From NCBI GenBank assembly GCA_965229345.1, contig OZ245872.1, forward strand, positions 2,418,001 through 2,482,000: a DNA stretch of 64,000 nucleotides, written 5' to 3'. A program made the translations under genes and the position numbers. Below the pieces are notes generated by a model. It worked only from the letters and a program-made list of their open reading frames with translations. It was not told the DNA's origin and ran no database searches. Of this stretch, positions 1-8,664 are shown one piece after another. This stretch comes from PBB1 sp965229345 (GTDB lineage Bacteria > Pseudomonadota > Gammaproteobacteria > Burkholderiales > Burkholderiaceae_C). Numbering within the stretch: position 1 is the first letter of the stretch; every line of letters begins with the position of its first letter.

Positions 1-255
1 GCTTCTGAAATCAGCCGTGACCGTGTCGAAGACGCGCGCAACGTGCTGAAGGAAGGCGACGAAGTCAACGCCGTGATCATCAACGTCGACCGCAAAACGC
101 GCTCGATCCAGTTGTCGATCAAGGCCAAGGACAACGCCGACAACCAGGAAGCCATGCAACGCCTGGCACAGACCAGCGAGCGTGAAAACGCTGGCACGAC
201 CAGCCTGGGCGCCCTGCTGCGCGCCAAGCTGGACAACCAGGGCGGCAATTCCTGA
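1..255 (+). CDS. rpsA: 30S ribosomal protein S1, C-terminal end (partial)
   Basis: The window opens inside a gene whose frame is open from base 1; 84 residues remain before the stop. The sequence (EDARNVLKEGDEVNAVI, then SIQLSIKA) is the last S1 (OB-fold) RNA-binding repeat followed by the short polar tail with the LGALLRAKL block typical of proteobacterial S1. S1 binds mRNA on the 30S subunit and helps start translation of structured messages. The start lies outside the window. ihfB follows 38 bases later, the usual rpsA-ihfB order of beta- and gammaproteobacteria. Confidence 0.93.
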   Translation, partial: ASEISRDRVEDARNVLKEGDEVNAVIINVDRKTRSIQLSIKAKDNADNQEAMQRLAQTSERENAGTTSLGALLRAKLDNQGGNS

Positions 256-293
256 CGGTTGGGGCCGTGGCCATGGATGGCATGAAGGACGGC

Positions 294-623
294 ATGACCC
301 GTTCGGACCTGGTGGCGCGGTTGGCCGAGCGATTCGGCCAGCTGACCCACCGGGACACCGAGACGGCGGTCAAGATCGTGCTCGATGCGATGTCCGATGC
401 GCTTGCGCGCGGACACCGCATCGAAATCCGTGGCTTCGGCAGCTTCTCGATCAATCGCCGCCCACCGCGTGTGGGCCGCAACCCGCGCTCCGGTGAGCAG
501 GTGGTGGTGCCGGAGAAGCTGGTACCGCACTTCAAGCCCGGCAAGGCGCTGCGCGAAGCGGTCGATACCCATCTTCCTGCCGACGCAGACCCCCTGAACG
601 CCGATCTTCGCCCCCGTCACTGA
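294..623 (+). CDS. ihfB: Integration host factor beta subunit
   Basis: This 109-residue protein is the beta chain of the DNA-bending heterodimer IHF. GFGSF is at residues 47-51 and RNPRSGE at 62-68; the latter is the beta-arm tip with the intercalating proline. I chose ATG 294 (MTRSDL, the usual IhfB N terminus), which has AAGGA four bases upstream. In-frame GTG 267 and ATGs at 273 and 282 are possible but would add unmatched residues. The protein is about 15 residues longer than E. coli IhfB; the surplus is a polar C-terminal tail after the last helix. It sits between rpsA and lapA, the conserved order. Confidence 0.93.
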   Translation: MTRSDLVARLAERFGQLTHRDTETAVKIVLDAMSDALARGHRIEIRGFGSFSINRRPPRVGRNPRSGEQVVVPEKLVPHFKPGKALREAVDTHLPADADPLNADLRPRH

Positions 624-719
624 CGCTGCGCCGAATTCCGTTAGTCTGAATCCTGAAGACGCTGTGCCAACTGCTCTCTGGCAGCGATGCGCGGCAGAAC
701 ACGTAGTAGCGGAGACGTC

Positions 720-1028
720 ATGCGCGTGATCACCTGGGTTTTCAGACTGTTCGTCTTTTTTGGCCTCTTCGCGTTTGCCCTGAACAACCAGCAGGACGCC
801 GCTGTGCGGTGGTTCTTCGGTTACGAATGGCGCGCGCCGATGGTCTTCATCGTGCTGGCCGCCTTTGGTCTGGGCTGCGCCTTCGGTGTCAGCGCGATGG
901 TGCCGGCGTGGTGGAAGCACCGCCGTGCCGCCACGCGCAAGACGGCGACGGCTGCCGCGACGTTCCAGCCCAGCCCACCGTCCACCACCCCACCCGTGCC
1001 TGAACACCCCCCGCGCGATGGACTTTGA
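720..1028 (+). CDS. lapA: LapA-domain inner membrane protein
   Basis: A small protein of 102 residues with two hydrophobic helices (about 3-22 and 40-62) and a Pro/Thr-rich cytoplasmic tail. The NNQQDAAVRWFFG stretch after the first helix is the LapA (DUF1049) pattern. Together with the following gene it belongs to the lipopolysaccharide assembly pair lapA-lapB. ATG 720 has GGAG at 711-714; the frame is open further upstream but without a better start. Its last 11 bases overlap the start of lapB, which suggests translational coupling. In E. coli LapB with FtsH controls LpxC levels; the role of LapA is less clear. Confidence 0.85.
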   Translation: MRVITWVFRLFVFFGLFAFALNNQQDAAVRWFFGYEWRAPMVFIVLAAFGLGCAFGVSAMVPAWWKHRRAATRKTATAAATFQPSPPSTTPPVPEHPPRDGL

Positions 1029-2175
1029 CCTGCAGTGGTTGCTGCTGGGCCTGCCCGTCGCTTTCGCGCTGGGTTGGCTGGCATCGCGTTTCGATTTCCG
1101 TCAGTTGAAGCGCGAGCAGCGGGACGCGCCGAAGGCCTATTTCAAGGGCCTGAACCTGCTGCTCAACGAACAGCACGACAAGGCCATCGACGCCTTCATC
1201 GAAGCCGTTCAACAAGACCCCGACACCAGCGACCTGCATTTCGCGCTCGGCAATCTGTTCCGCCGCCGCGGCGAGTACGAGCGCGCGGTGCGCGTGCACC
1301 AGCACCTGCTCAATCGCGCCGACCTGGCCCCAGCAGAGCGGGATCGTGCGCAGCATGGGCTGGCCCAGGACTTCATGCAGGCTGGCCTGTTCGATCGCGC
1401 AGAAGCCGCCTGGCGCGCGCTCGAAGGCACCGCCTACGACACCGATGCCCGCCTGGCACTGCTGACGCTGCACGAGCGTTCGCACGACTGGCGTGCTGCG
1501 GTCGATGATGCGCTGAAGCTCGAGCGTGGCAGCACGGGCTCGTATGCCTCGCGCATCTCGCACTACTGGTGCGAGTTGGCGCTCGAGGCCGATGCCAAGC
1601 AGCAGACCGCCGATGCCGACGACGCGCTGCGACGCGCGCATGAAGCCGCGCCCCAGGCCGCTCGTCCCGTCGTCATGGCCGGACGTCGCCAGGCAGGACG
1701 AGGCCGCCATGCCGAGGCCATCGCCACCTGGAACGAACTGCTGGCCACTCACCCGACCAGTTTCAATCTGGTCGCGACCGACTACGCAGCCAGCGCCCTC
1801 GCTTGCGGAGAGCAGGACGAGGCGCGCAGCCGGCTGCTTGCGCTGCACCAGAAGAAGCCGAGCATCGATCTGCTGAATGCGATCGGTGTGCTCGACAGCG
1901 ACCCCGTCTCCCGGCGCGATCGCACCCGCACCCAACTGGCGCTGCTGCCCACGCTGTCGGCCGCGCAGGTGCTTTTGCGCGAGCACGAAAGCTCTGCGCT
2001 GCCCGTGTCACCTGCTGATCTGTCGGCCGTGGGGGCCGTGATCGGACGTGCTGCCAAGGCCGGGCAGCGTTACCGCTGCGCCGCTTGCGGTTTCGACGCC
2101 CAACACCATTACTGGCAATGCCCTGGCTGTCTCGGCTGGGACACGTATCCCCCACAGCGCCTGGAAGAGTTGTAG
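1018..2175 (+). CDS. lapB: Lipopolysaccharide assembly protein LapB (YciM)
   Basis: 385 residues. One N-terminal membrane helix (about 5-23) is followed by a run of tetratricopeptide repeats and a C-terminal rubredoxin-like metal site with Cys354, Cys357, Cys368 and Cys371 (CAAC and CPGC). This is the full LapB/YciM architecture. In E. coli, LapB is an inner-membrane scaffold that works with FtsH on LpxC turnover and so limits lipopolysaccharide synthesis. ATG 1018 overlaps lapA by 11 bases. Only three bases separate its stop from msbA, so the three genes are probably one transcript linking control of lipid A synthesis to its export. Confidence 0.93.
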   Translation: MDFDLQWLLLGLPVAFALGWLASRFDFRQLKREQRDAPKAYFKGLNLLLNEQHDKAIDAFIEAVQQDPDTSDLHFALGNLFRRRGEYERAVRVHQHLLNRADLAPAERDRAQHGLAQDFMQAGLFDRAEAAWRALEGTAYDTDARLALLTLHERSHDWRAAVDDALKLERGSTGSYASRISHYWCELALEADAKQQTADADDALRRAHEAAPQAARPVVMAGRRQAGRGRHAEAIATWNELLATHPTSFNLVATDYAASALACGEQDEARSRLLALHQKKPSIDLLNAIGVLDSDPVSRRDRTRTQLALLPTLSAAQVLLREHESSALPVSPADLSAVGAVIGRAAKAGQRYRCAACGFDAQHHYWQCPGCLGWDTYPPQRLEEL

Positions 2176-2178
2176 GCC

Positions 2179-3933
2179 TTGCAAGCACCGGCCACGTACA
2201 CGTCGAAGGAGCTGTACCTGCGGGTGCTGGCAGAAGTGCGGCCGCACTGGCGCACCTTCGCGCTGGGGATCCTCGCGATGATCGGCTATGCGGCCACCGA
2301 GACCGCGCTGCCCGCGCTGCTGAAAGAGCTGCTCGATGGCAGCTTCGTCAACCGCGATCCGGTGGCGATACACCGCATGCCCTTGCTGATCGTGGCGCTC
2401 TTCATCGTTCGTGGGGCGAGCGATTTCTTGCACGTGACGGCGTTGAATGCGGTCGCCACCAAGGTGGTGATGTCGCTGCGCACGGCCATGTTCGACAAGC
2501 TGCTGCGCTTGCCAGCCAGCCACTTCGACCGCGAACCCAGCGCGGTGCTGATCTCCAAGCTGACCTACAACACCCAGCAGATCAGTCCGATCATCACGGT
2601 GTCGCTGATCACGCTGGTGAAAGACAGCCTGAGCGTGCTGGGCCTGCTGGGCTACATGCTGTACCTGAACTGGCAGCTCTCACTGGTTTTTTTCACCGTG
2701 CTGCCGGTGATTGCGTATGTGATCCGGTCGATCAGTGGACGGCTGCGCGCGCTCAGCCAGAGCCAGCAGTCCTCGATGGGCACGCTGTCGCACGTGGTCG
2801 ACGAGGTCATCGGTGGCCACCGCGAAATCAAGATCTTCGCCGGCGAAGCCTATGAAGCGAAACGGTTCTTCGATGTGGCCAATGCGCTGCGCCGCTATTC
2901 GATGAAGGTGGTCACCACGTCGGCCGCCAACGGGCCGATCGTGCAGGCCATCGCGGTGCTGGCACTGGCGGCGATCATCTACTACGCGGCGCTCCAGTCG
3001 AACCAGAATCAGCTGACCGTCGGCGGCTTCGTGTCGTTCTTCAGCGCGATGGCACTGCTGCTGGCGCCGCTCAAGCGGCTGTCGAACGTCAATGAAGTGC
3101 TGCAACGGGGCCTGGCGGCGGCGGCCAGCGTGTTCGAGGTGATCGATGCGCCCGATGAACCCGATCACGGCACCCAGACGATCGCCCGCTCGACCGGGCA
3201 TCTGCAGTTCAGCGGCGCCGGTTTTCGCTATCCGAACGCCGATCGCGATGCGCTGGTCGATGTCGATCTCGACATCCGCCCTGGTGAATCCGTTGCTCTG
3301 GTTGGCGCCTCGGGCAGCGGCAAGTCGACACTGATGTCGATGATCCCGCGCTTCCACGCGCTCGATCGCGGCACCATCTCTCTCGACGGCATCGACATCC
3401 GCGAGCTCCGACTGGCCGACCTGCGTGCCAACATCGCACTGGTCACCCAGCACGTGGTGCTGTTCAACGACACGGTGGCGGCCAACATCGCCTATGGCCT
3501 GCGCGACGCGGCCAGCGAGGCAGACATCGTTGCTGCCGCGGAGGCAGCCCACGCGATGGAGTTCATCCGCGAGATGCCACTGGGCCTGCAGACCCCGATC
3601 GGCGAAAACGGCGCCCGGTTGTCCGGCGGTCAGCGGCAGCGCATTTCGATTGCCCGCGCCTTGCTCAAGGATGCGCCGATCCTGCTGCTCGACGAGGCCA
3701 CCTCGGCGCTGGACACCGAATCGGAGCGGTTGGTGCAGATCGCCATCGACAACCTCAAGCGCGGCCGCACCACGCTGACAATCGCGCACCGGCTCTCGAC
3801 GATCGCCGGTGCCGACCGTGTCGTCGTGATGGAACAGGGACGCATCGCCGAAGTCGGCACGCACGCCGAGTTGCTGGCGCACAACGGCATCTACAGCCGG
3901 CTGCACCACATGCAATTCGACCGTGCGGGGTGA
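2179..3933 (+). CDS. msbA: Lipid A export ABC transporter MsbA
   Basis: A 584-residue half-transporter with an N-terminal six-helix exporter domain and a C-terminal ATPase domain. Walker A GASGSGKST is near residue 376, the signature LSGGQRQR near 480, Walker B ILLLDEATSALD near 500 and the switch TIAHRLSTI near 534. The length and the lipopolysaccharide context fit MsbA, which flips core-lipid A across the inner membrane. The only start that keeps the whole N terminus is TTG 2179, three bases after the lapB stop; the next in-frame ATG (2278) would remove part of the first membrane helix. A general multidrug exporter of the same fold is the alternative, less likely here. Confidence 0.88.
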   Translation: MQAPATYTSKELYLRVLAEVRPHWRTFALGILAMIGYAATETALPALLKELLDGSFVNRDPVAIHRMPLLIVALFIVRGASDFLHVTALNAVATKVVMSLRTAMFDKLLRLPASHFDREPSAVLISKLTYNTQQISPIITVSLITLVKDSLSVLGLLGYMLYLNWQLSLVFFTVLPVIAYVIRSISGRLRALSQSQQSSMGTLSHVVDEVIGGHREIKIFAGEAYEAKRFFDVANALRRYSMKVVTTSAANGPIVQAIAVLALAAIIYYAALQSNQNQLTVGGFVSFFSAMALLLAPLKRLSNVNEVLQRGLAAAASVFEVIDAPDEPDHGTQTIARSTGHLQFSGAGFRYPNADRDALVDVDLDIRPGESVALVGASGSGKSTLMSMIPRFHALDRGTISLDGIDIRELRLADLRANIALVTQHVVLFNDTVAANIAYGLRDAASEADIVAAAEAAHAMEFIREMPLGLQTPIGENGARLSGGQRQRISIARALLKDAPILLLDEATSALDTESERLVQIAIDNLKRGRTTLTIAHRLSTIAGADRVVVMEQGRIAEVGTHAELLAHNGIYSRLHHMQFDRAG

Positions 3934-3943
3934 ACCGTGGACG

Positions 3944-4999
3944 ATGATGGCGTCACCCAACGCAGCACAGCGCATCCTGATCATCCGGCTGTCGGCGCTC
4001 GGTGACGTGGTGATGGCGTCCGGCCTGATTCCAGCGATGCGGGAGCTGTCGCCACAGGCCTACATCGCCTGGCTGGTCGAGCCTGCGGCAGCACCGCTGC
4101 TGCGGCACAACCCGCGCCTTGACGCGGTCATCGTGCTGCCGCGTGACGAATGGCGCTCTTTGTGGCGTGCGCGTCGCCCTGTCGCTCTGCTGCGCTCGGT
4201 GCTGGCCTTCCGCCGGCTGCTGCGCTCACACCGATTCGACCTCGCCCTCGACGCGCAGGGTCTGTTCAAAAGCGCCCTGTGCGCCTGGTGGAGCGGCGCC
4301 GCACGGCGTGTCAGCCTGATCGGCCGTGAGGGCAGTCGGTGGCTGATGACCGAGCGCCTCGTGCCGAAGCCAGACCCGCTGAAGCCGATCGGCACCGAGT
4401 ACCGCGCACTGGCACGACACCTCGGCGCCCCGTCGCCTTACCGCATGGATCTCGCCGTGGGCGATGCACCACGTGCAGCGGCCGCGATCACGCTGGCCGC
4501 TGCTGGCGTGAAGGCTCCCTACGCGGTCCTGTGCCCATACACCACACGTCCCCAGAAGCATTGGTTCGATGAACGTTGGGCCGTGCTGGCGCAGCGGTTG
4601 GCAGCCGCTGGCGTGACGCCGGTGCTCGTCGGTGGACCGTCCGATGCGGCACAGGCACCGGCCATTGCCGATCACGCACCCGGGCTGGTCAATCTGGTGG
4701 GCCGACTCAAGCTCGACGACACCGTTGCCGTGATCGCGGGCAGCGCCTTGCTCATCGGGGTGGACACCGGCCTGACCCACATGGGCAGTGCGTTGACTGT
4801 GCCGACGGTGGCGCTGTTCGGCTCGACCCGGCCCTATCTCGACGCCCGCACACCGCGCACTGTCGTGCTGTACGAGGCCAGACACTGCTCGCCCTGCCGA
4901 CGCCACCCCACCTGCGATGGGCGCTACGACTGCATGCGTGTGTTCGAGGTCGACACGGTGCTGCGTGCGGCCCAGTCGGTGATGCCGCAGCTGGCATGA
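3944..4999 (+). CDS. waaC: Lipopolysaccharide heptosyltransferase (GT9), probably WaaC
   Basis: 351 residues of the GT9 heptosyltransferase fold. The N terminus RILIIRLSALGDVVMASG and the later GVDTGLTHMGSAL (around residue 271) are the family hallmarks, and the C-terminal CSPCRRHPTC resembles the conserved Cys-containing end of these enzymes. It should add heptose to the Kdo inner core at the cytoplasmic face. The assignment to WaaC rather than WaaF is inferred from resemblance only. ATG 3944 is preferred; GTG 3923 in the same frame would overlap msbA by 11 bases. The last four bases overlap the next gene (ATGA). Confidence 0.78.
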   Translation: MMASPNAAQRILIIRLSALGDVVMASGLIPAMRELSPQAYIAWLVEPAAAPLLRHNPRLDAVIVLPRDEWRSLWRARRPVALLRSVLAFRRLLRSHRFDLALDAQGLFKSALCAWWSGAARRVSLIGREGSRWLMTERLVPKPDPLKPIGTEYRALARHLGAPSPYRMDLAVGDAPRAAAAITLAAAGVKAPYAVLCPYTTRPQKHWFDERWAVLAQRLAAAGVTPVLVGGPSDAAQAPAIADHAPGLVNLVGRLKLDDTVAVIAGSALLIGVDTGLTHMGSALTVPTVALFGSTRPYLDARTPRTVVLYEARHCSPCRRHPTCDGRYDCMRVFEVDTVLRAAQSVMPQLA

Positions 5000-6099
5000 A
5001 AACACTGCACGTGGAGGCCGGCACGCACCTCTACGGCGGTGGCCTGCAGGTATTTTTCCTGGTGCAGGGGTTGCAGGCCCGCGGCGAGCAGCCTGTGCTG
5101 GTGTGTCCGACCGGCAGCGCCATCGCCGCACACGCACGTGCGCATGGCCTGCAGGTGCGCGACATCGCGATGGGCGGCGACCAGGACATCGGCCTGATCG
5201 GCCGGGTGCGTGCATTGATCCGCGCCGAGCAGCCGGACCTGGTTCACCTGCACAGCCGCCGCGGCAGTGACGTGTGGGGCGCGCTTGCCGCACGGCTGGA
5301 GGGTGTACCCACCGTGATGAGTCGCCGCAACGACAACCCCGAGCCCCGCGGCTGGTTCCGCTTGAAATACAAGCTCTACGACCGCGTGGTCGCGATCTCC
5401 GAGGGCATCCGACAGGTGCTGCTGGCCGCCGGACTCTCACCCGACAAGGTGGTGTGCGTGCACAGCGCGGTCGATACCCAGCGCTACTGGCCACACCGCG
5501 ATGACATCGACTGGTTTCGCAGTGAATTTCACCTCGCTGCTGACGAGTTGACGATCGCGATGGCCGCACAGTTCATCGCCCGAAAGGGCCACCGCACGCT
5601 GATCGCGGCATTGCCTGCGGTTGTTGCCGCCCGGCCGCGCACGCGCGTGCTGCTGTTCGGCCAGGGGCCGGAGTTGGCGGCGATGCAAAGGCTGGTGCAG
5701 CGCGCAGGCCTGGAGAAGCACGTCGACTTCGCAGGCTTCCGCAACGACCTGGAGCGGGTGATGCCGTGCGTCGACCTGATGGTGCACCCGGCCGAGATGG
5801 AGGGCCTGGGCGTGGCGCTGCTGCAGGCAGCGGCCTGCGGCTTGCCCATCGTTGCAGGCCGTGCGGGCGGCATCCCGGAGATCGTGCGCCCCGGCGTGAA
5901 TGGCGAATTGATCGAACCCGGCGACGTCGAGGCGCTGTCGGGATACCTGATCCGCCTGCTCGGCGACGCGGCACTGCGCCAGCGTTATGGCGCCGCAGGG
6001 CGGGCGCTGGCGGTGGCCGAGTTCTCGGTCGACGCGATGGTCGAAGGCAATCTGCAGGCCTACCGCGACGTGCGCTCGGCCCGAGGTCACGGCGCATGA
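4996..6099 (+). CDS. GT4-type glycosyltransferase, lipopolysaccharide core
   Basis: A 367-residue GT-B glycosyltransferase. The N-terminal glycine-rich loop (HLYGGGLQ, near residue 12) and the C-terminal EGLGVALLQAAACGLPIVA (from about residue 268) identify the GT4 family. The usual E-x7-E donor-binding motif reads E-x7-Q here. It starts in an ATGA overlap with the heptosyltransferase gene and ends in an ATGA overlap with the next glycosyltransferase. Position between waaC and waaL makes a lipopolysaccharide core sugar transfer likely; the sugar cannot be read from sequence. I see no signal peptide or membrane helix, consistent with a cytoplasmic, membrane-associated enzyme. Confidence 0.8.
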   Translation: MKTLHVEAGTHLYGGGLQVFFLVQGLQARGEQPVLVCPTGSAIAAHARAHGLQVRDIAMGGDQDIGLIGRVRALIRAEQPDLVHLHSRRGSDVWGALAARLEGVPTVMSRRNDNPEPRGWFRLKYKLYDRVVAISEGIRQVLLAAGLSPDKVVCVHSAVDTQRYWPHRDDIDWFRSEFHLAADELTIAMAAQFIARKGHRTLIAALPAVVAARPRTRVLLFGQGPELAAMQRLVQRAGLEKHVDFAGFRNDLERVMPCVDLMVHPAEMEGLGVALLQAAACGLPIVAGRAGGIPEIVRPGVNGELIEPGDVEALSGYLIRLLGDAALRQRYGAAGRALAVAEFSVDAMVEGNLQAYRDVRSARGHGA

Positions 6100-7121
6100 C
6101 CACCGTCTGCGTCTATTTCGTCGCCTCGCCGCTGCAGCTGCTGGCAGCCCGGCAGATCGCTCAGACGATCGAATCGGGTGCGCGGCAGGTGCTGGTCTGG
6201 TACCAGCCGGGCGTCGGGCCGCAGGTGCGCGCCGACGAGTGGGATGCGAGCAGCTACCTGCCCTGGCCCCGTCGCCATCCCTTGCCAGGATGGATGGGGC
6301 GCCACCGACGGCTGCTGGCCAACATCGACCTCGTGGCGGCACTGGTGGGACCCTGCGACACACTGATCCTGCACAGCGCGGTGTTCGACACCGAGGCGAT
6401 CAACTATTTTCTGCGGGCGCTGCCACGCCGCTGTGGCGCGCAGACCCTGCACGCCCGCATCCTGCCCGACGGGCTGATCAGCATCCGGCGCTACCCGCTG
6501 TCGCTCGTCAAGCGGCTGGCCCAGGGGATGCGCAAGCTGCGCCGCCTGCTCTCGCCAGACCTGAACTACTGGATGTTCTCCGGCGACCGCATCGGCTCGG
6601 AGGCGCCCTTTTGCGACCGGATCTACGTGCTGGGGGGATTGCCACATGAGTACGACCCGGCCAAGGTCGTGGTGCTGGCGGCACTGGCTGCACCGAGCGC
6701 ACCCGGAGATGCCGGGTCGGCATCGCGGCGCGCGCTGGTGGTGGGCCAGACGCTGGTCAGCGCCGGGCTGATGAGCACCGCCGACCGCGATGCGGTGGCC
6801 TGTGAGATCGAACAATGGCTGGCCTCGTGCGACATCGATCAGATCGACTACAAGGGACATCCGAAAGACAGTCGGCTTGAGCTGTGTCGGCCCGGCTATC
6901 GGGTGCTCGAACTCGACGAGCCGCTGGAGCTGTGGTTGAGCCGGACGCCCTACAGCATCGTTGTCGGCGTGCGCTCATCCGTGCTGCTGTTCGCGCGGCA
7001 GCTGTGTTCGCCAGAGACCCAGGTGGTCGCTTTCGGCTGGGACCGCACGAAGTTCAAGTCGGCGCAGGAGCGCAGTGGCATGCTCGCGGCCTTCGACAAC
7101 GCGGGGATCGTTCAGCGGTGA
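6096..7121 (+). CDS. Sialyltransferase-like glycosyltransferase (GT52/polysialyltransferase type)
   Basis: 341 residues. No common GT1/GT2/GT4/GT9 motif is present. I see instead an N-terminal ASPLQLLAA (10-18), an acidic-Gly triplet PDG (124-126), a His-Pro in KGHPKD (from 253) and a Ser pair in RSSVLLFAR (S294-S295). That order, PLQ start then acidic-Gly, HP and SS, is the layout of bacterial sialyltransferase-type GT-B families such as GT52 and the polysialyltransferases. The canonical acidic pair before Gly is P-D here. Overlaps of four bases on both sides place it in the lipopolysaccharide core operon. The donor is unknown; no sialic acid or CMP-sugar synthesis gene is in the window, so a Kdo or other acidic sugar donor is equally possible. 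Confidence 0.6.
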   Translation: MTTVCVYFVASPLQLLAARQIAQTIESGARQVLVWYQPGVGPQVRADEWDASSYLPWPRRHPLPGWMGRHRRLLANIDLVAALVGPCDTLILHSAVFDTEAINYFLRALPRRCGAQTLHARILPDGLISIRRYPLSLVKRLAQGMRKLRRLLSPDLNYWMFSGDRIGSEAPFCDRIYVLGGLPHEYDPAKVVVLAALAAPSAPGDAGSASRRALVVGQTLVSAGLMSTADRDAVACEIEQWLASCDIDQIDYKGHPKDSRLELCRPGYRVLELDEPLELWLSRTPYSIVVGVRSSVLLFARQLCSPETQVVAFGWDRTKFKSAQERSGMLAAFDNAGIVQR

Positions 7122-8428
7122 CAGGCACGGCAGCGAGCGGCCCCTGGGCCACCATCAATTCAGCGCTGCTGGCAGCGTTGTTCTTCCTGGTGCCGACCCA
7201 GGTCGCGCCCGCCTACGTGCTGACCGGGCTGATGCTGGTGTTCTGGCTGATCGAAGGCCGGTGGCAGCAGAAGTGGCAGATGCTGCGCGACAACCCGGTG
7301 TTCTGGGTCTTCCAGGCGTACTTCTGGTGGGTGGTGGTGTCGCTGCTGTGGACGACCGACATGGCTGGCGGCTGGAGCATGGTGTCGAGATACCTGTTCT
7401 TTCTGCTTTCAGCGCTCTATTTCACCGCCGTGCGCCGGGAACACATGGGACGCTATCTGGCCGCGTTTGCGATCGGCGTGGTCCTGTGCGAAGCGCTGGC
7501 TGTCTACAACTGGCTCCATCTCAACCACTTCCCCGCCTGGCCCGATGGCCTGCGCGCCCCGAAGGATGCGATGGAGACAGCGCCCTTCGTCGATCGCATC
7601 CTGTTTGGCCCGGTGCTCGCCTTCACCGGCTACGTGGGCGCCTGGAAGGCCATCACGACATCCGGTCGCGTTCGAGTCGCCTGGGTGCTCACCGTGCTCA
7701 GCACCTTCGCGGTGCTCTCGTTCTCGGCGAGCCGGGTCGGGATGATCAGCTTCAGCCTGATGATGGCGCTGCTTGCGTATCAGCAGGTGGTCAGGCACAG
7801 ACTGCTCGCACTGATCAGTGCCCTTGTTGTGCTGTCCGCGTGCGTATCGGCCTTGTACGCGTTCAGCGATACGGTCACCAGGGATCGCATCGGGCAGATC
7901 TTCTCTGAATCGCACCAGCTCGATACCGCCGTCAATGAATCGCTGCCGCACCGCTACAAGATGGCAGTCAACACGATGCACATCATCGCAGCGCACCCGT
8001 GGCTGGGCGTGGGGGCCGGTGATTTCATCGCCGAGTACAAGGCGGTGAACGACCAGCGCTCACCCGCCTGGAAGCCCACGCACAACCCGCACAACCAGTT
8101 GCTGTTCAACCTGGTGACCACCGGCGTGCTGGGTGGCGTGCTGCTGTTCACCGTGTGGATCGCCCCGCCCTGGCTGACAAGGCGCTGGCCCGACGACGGC
8201 CTGCGGCAGCTGCGCATCGGGCTGCCGGTGTTTTACTTCTTCATCTGCCTCTCGGAGTCGTACTTCTGGCGGTCCAACACCGGGTTGATGTTCATGCTTT
8301 TTGCGGCCTTGCTCTACGGGCCAGGGCCGCTGCCTGTGCCTGGCGAGACAGCGCGCCGGGATTCCGCTCCAGCGACCGGGATATGCCCTGCTGGCAGCCC
8401 GCCGGGTCTCGGCCCGGCTGCCGAGTAA
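7118..8428 (+). CDS. waaL: O-antigen ligase family protein (WaaL-like)
   Basis: 436 residues with about ten to twelve membrane helices, a SASRVG motif near residue 204 and a periplasmic-loop motif HNPHNQLLF (322-330) with the His typical of Wzy_C/WaaL ligases. It should move undecaprenyl-linked polysaccharide onto core-lipid A in the periplasm, or act as a polymerase of the same fold. Start GTG 7118 overlaps the preceding stop (GTGA); the open frame upstream belongs to nothing. The final 28 or so residues, from about base 8341, lie in a repeat element and are Pro/Gly/Ala-rich with no membrane character, so the C terminus appears to have been replaced or extended by repeat DNA. Confidence 0.82.
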   Translation: MTGTAASGPWATINSALLAALFFLVPTQVAPAYVLTGLMLVFWLIEGRWQQKWQMLRDNPVFWVFQAYFWWVVVSLLWTTDMAGGWSMVSRYLFFLLSALYFTAVRREHMGRYLAAFAIGVVLCEALAVYNWLHLNHFPAWPDGLRAPKDAMETAPFVDRILFGPVLAFTGYVGAWKAITTSGRVRVAWVLTVLSTFAVLSFSASRVGMISFSLMMALLAYQQVVRHRLLALISALVVLSACVSALYAFSDTVTRDRIGQIFSESHQLDTAVNESLPHRYKMAVNTMHIIAAHPWLGVGAGDFIAEYKAVNDQRSPAWKPTHNPHNQLLFNLVTTGVLGGVLLFTVWIAPPWLTRRWPDDGLRQLRIGLPVFYFFICLSESYFWRSNTGLMFMLFAALLYGPGPLPVPGETARRDSAPATGICPAGSPPGLGPAAE

Positions 8429-8500
8429 CTTTCATTTGCGGGCCCAAATGAAAGTCACCAAAGCAAAGGGCCTCAACACCAGCCATTTGAGTCGCTCGCT
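8341..8500 (-). repeat. Inverted repeat element, left copy
   Basis: Read on the minus strand this block aligns with 8665-8789 on the plus strand. The outermost match (8467-8500) is a perfect 34-base inverted repeat of 8665-8698. Next comes a hairpin, arms 8428-8438 and 8445-8455 with a six-base loop, and then a GC-rich stretch (8341-8370) resembling 8749-8776. Relative to the right copy, this copy carries an insertion of about 50 bases between the hairpin and the GC-rich end. The waaL stop codon is at the foot of the hairpin. Confidence 0.8.
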
Positions 8501-8664
8501 TCGGCTACACGCCTACTTCAAAGGCTCTGGCCCGAGAACAGTCGGCGAACTACTTCAGCGGTGACCTCGCTCAGATTGAAACAGACGGTCTCGACACGCC
8601 TTGACCCTTCGGGTTCTCGGTGGGATTTCTCGTGCCAGAGCTTGTGCAGCCCACCTCTGGCCGC
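8501..8664. other. Spacer between inverted repeat copies
   Basis: 164 bases between the two repeat arms. I see no gene I can support, no promoter and no transposase remnant. A minus-strand open frame (8518-8805) runs through it and through the right arm, but it has no recognisable domain. Confidence 0.5.

Noticed and set aside
2680..3984. Minus-strand open frame of 434 codons opposite msbA
   Set aside because: Shadow of the MsbA gene; no motif and no plausible start context.
8428..8455. Left repeat hairpin as a terminator for the lipopolysaccharide operon
   Set aside because: The stem is good but no T-run follows on the plus strand, so a Rho-independent terminator cannot be claimed.
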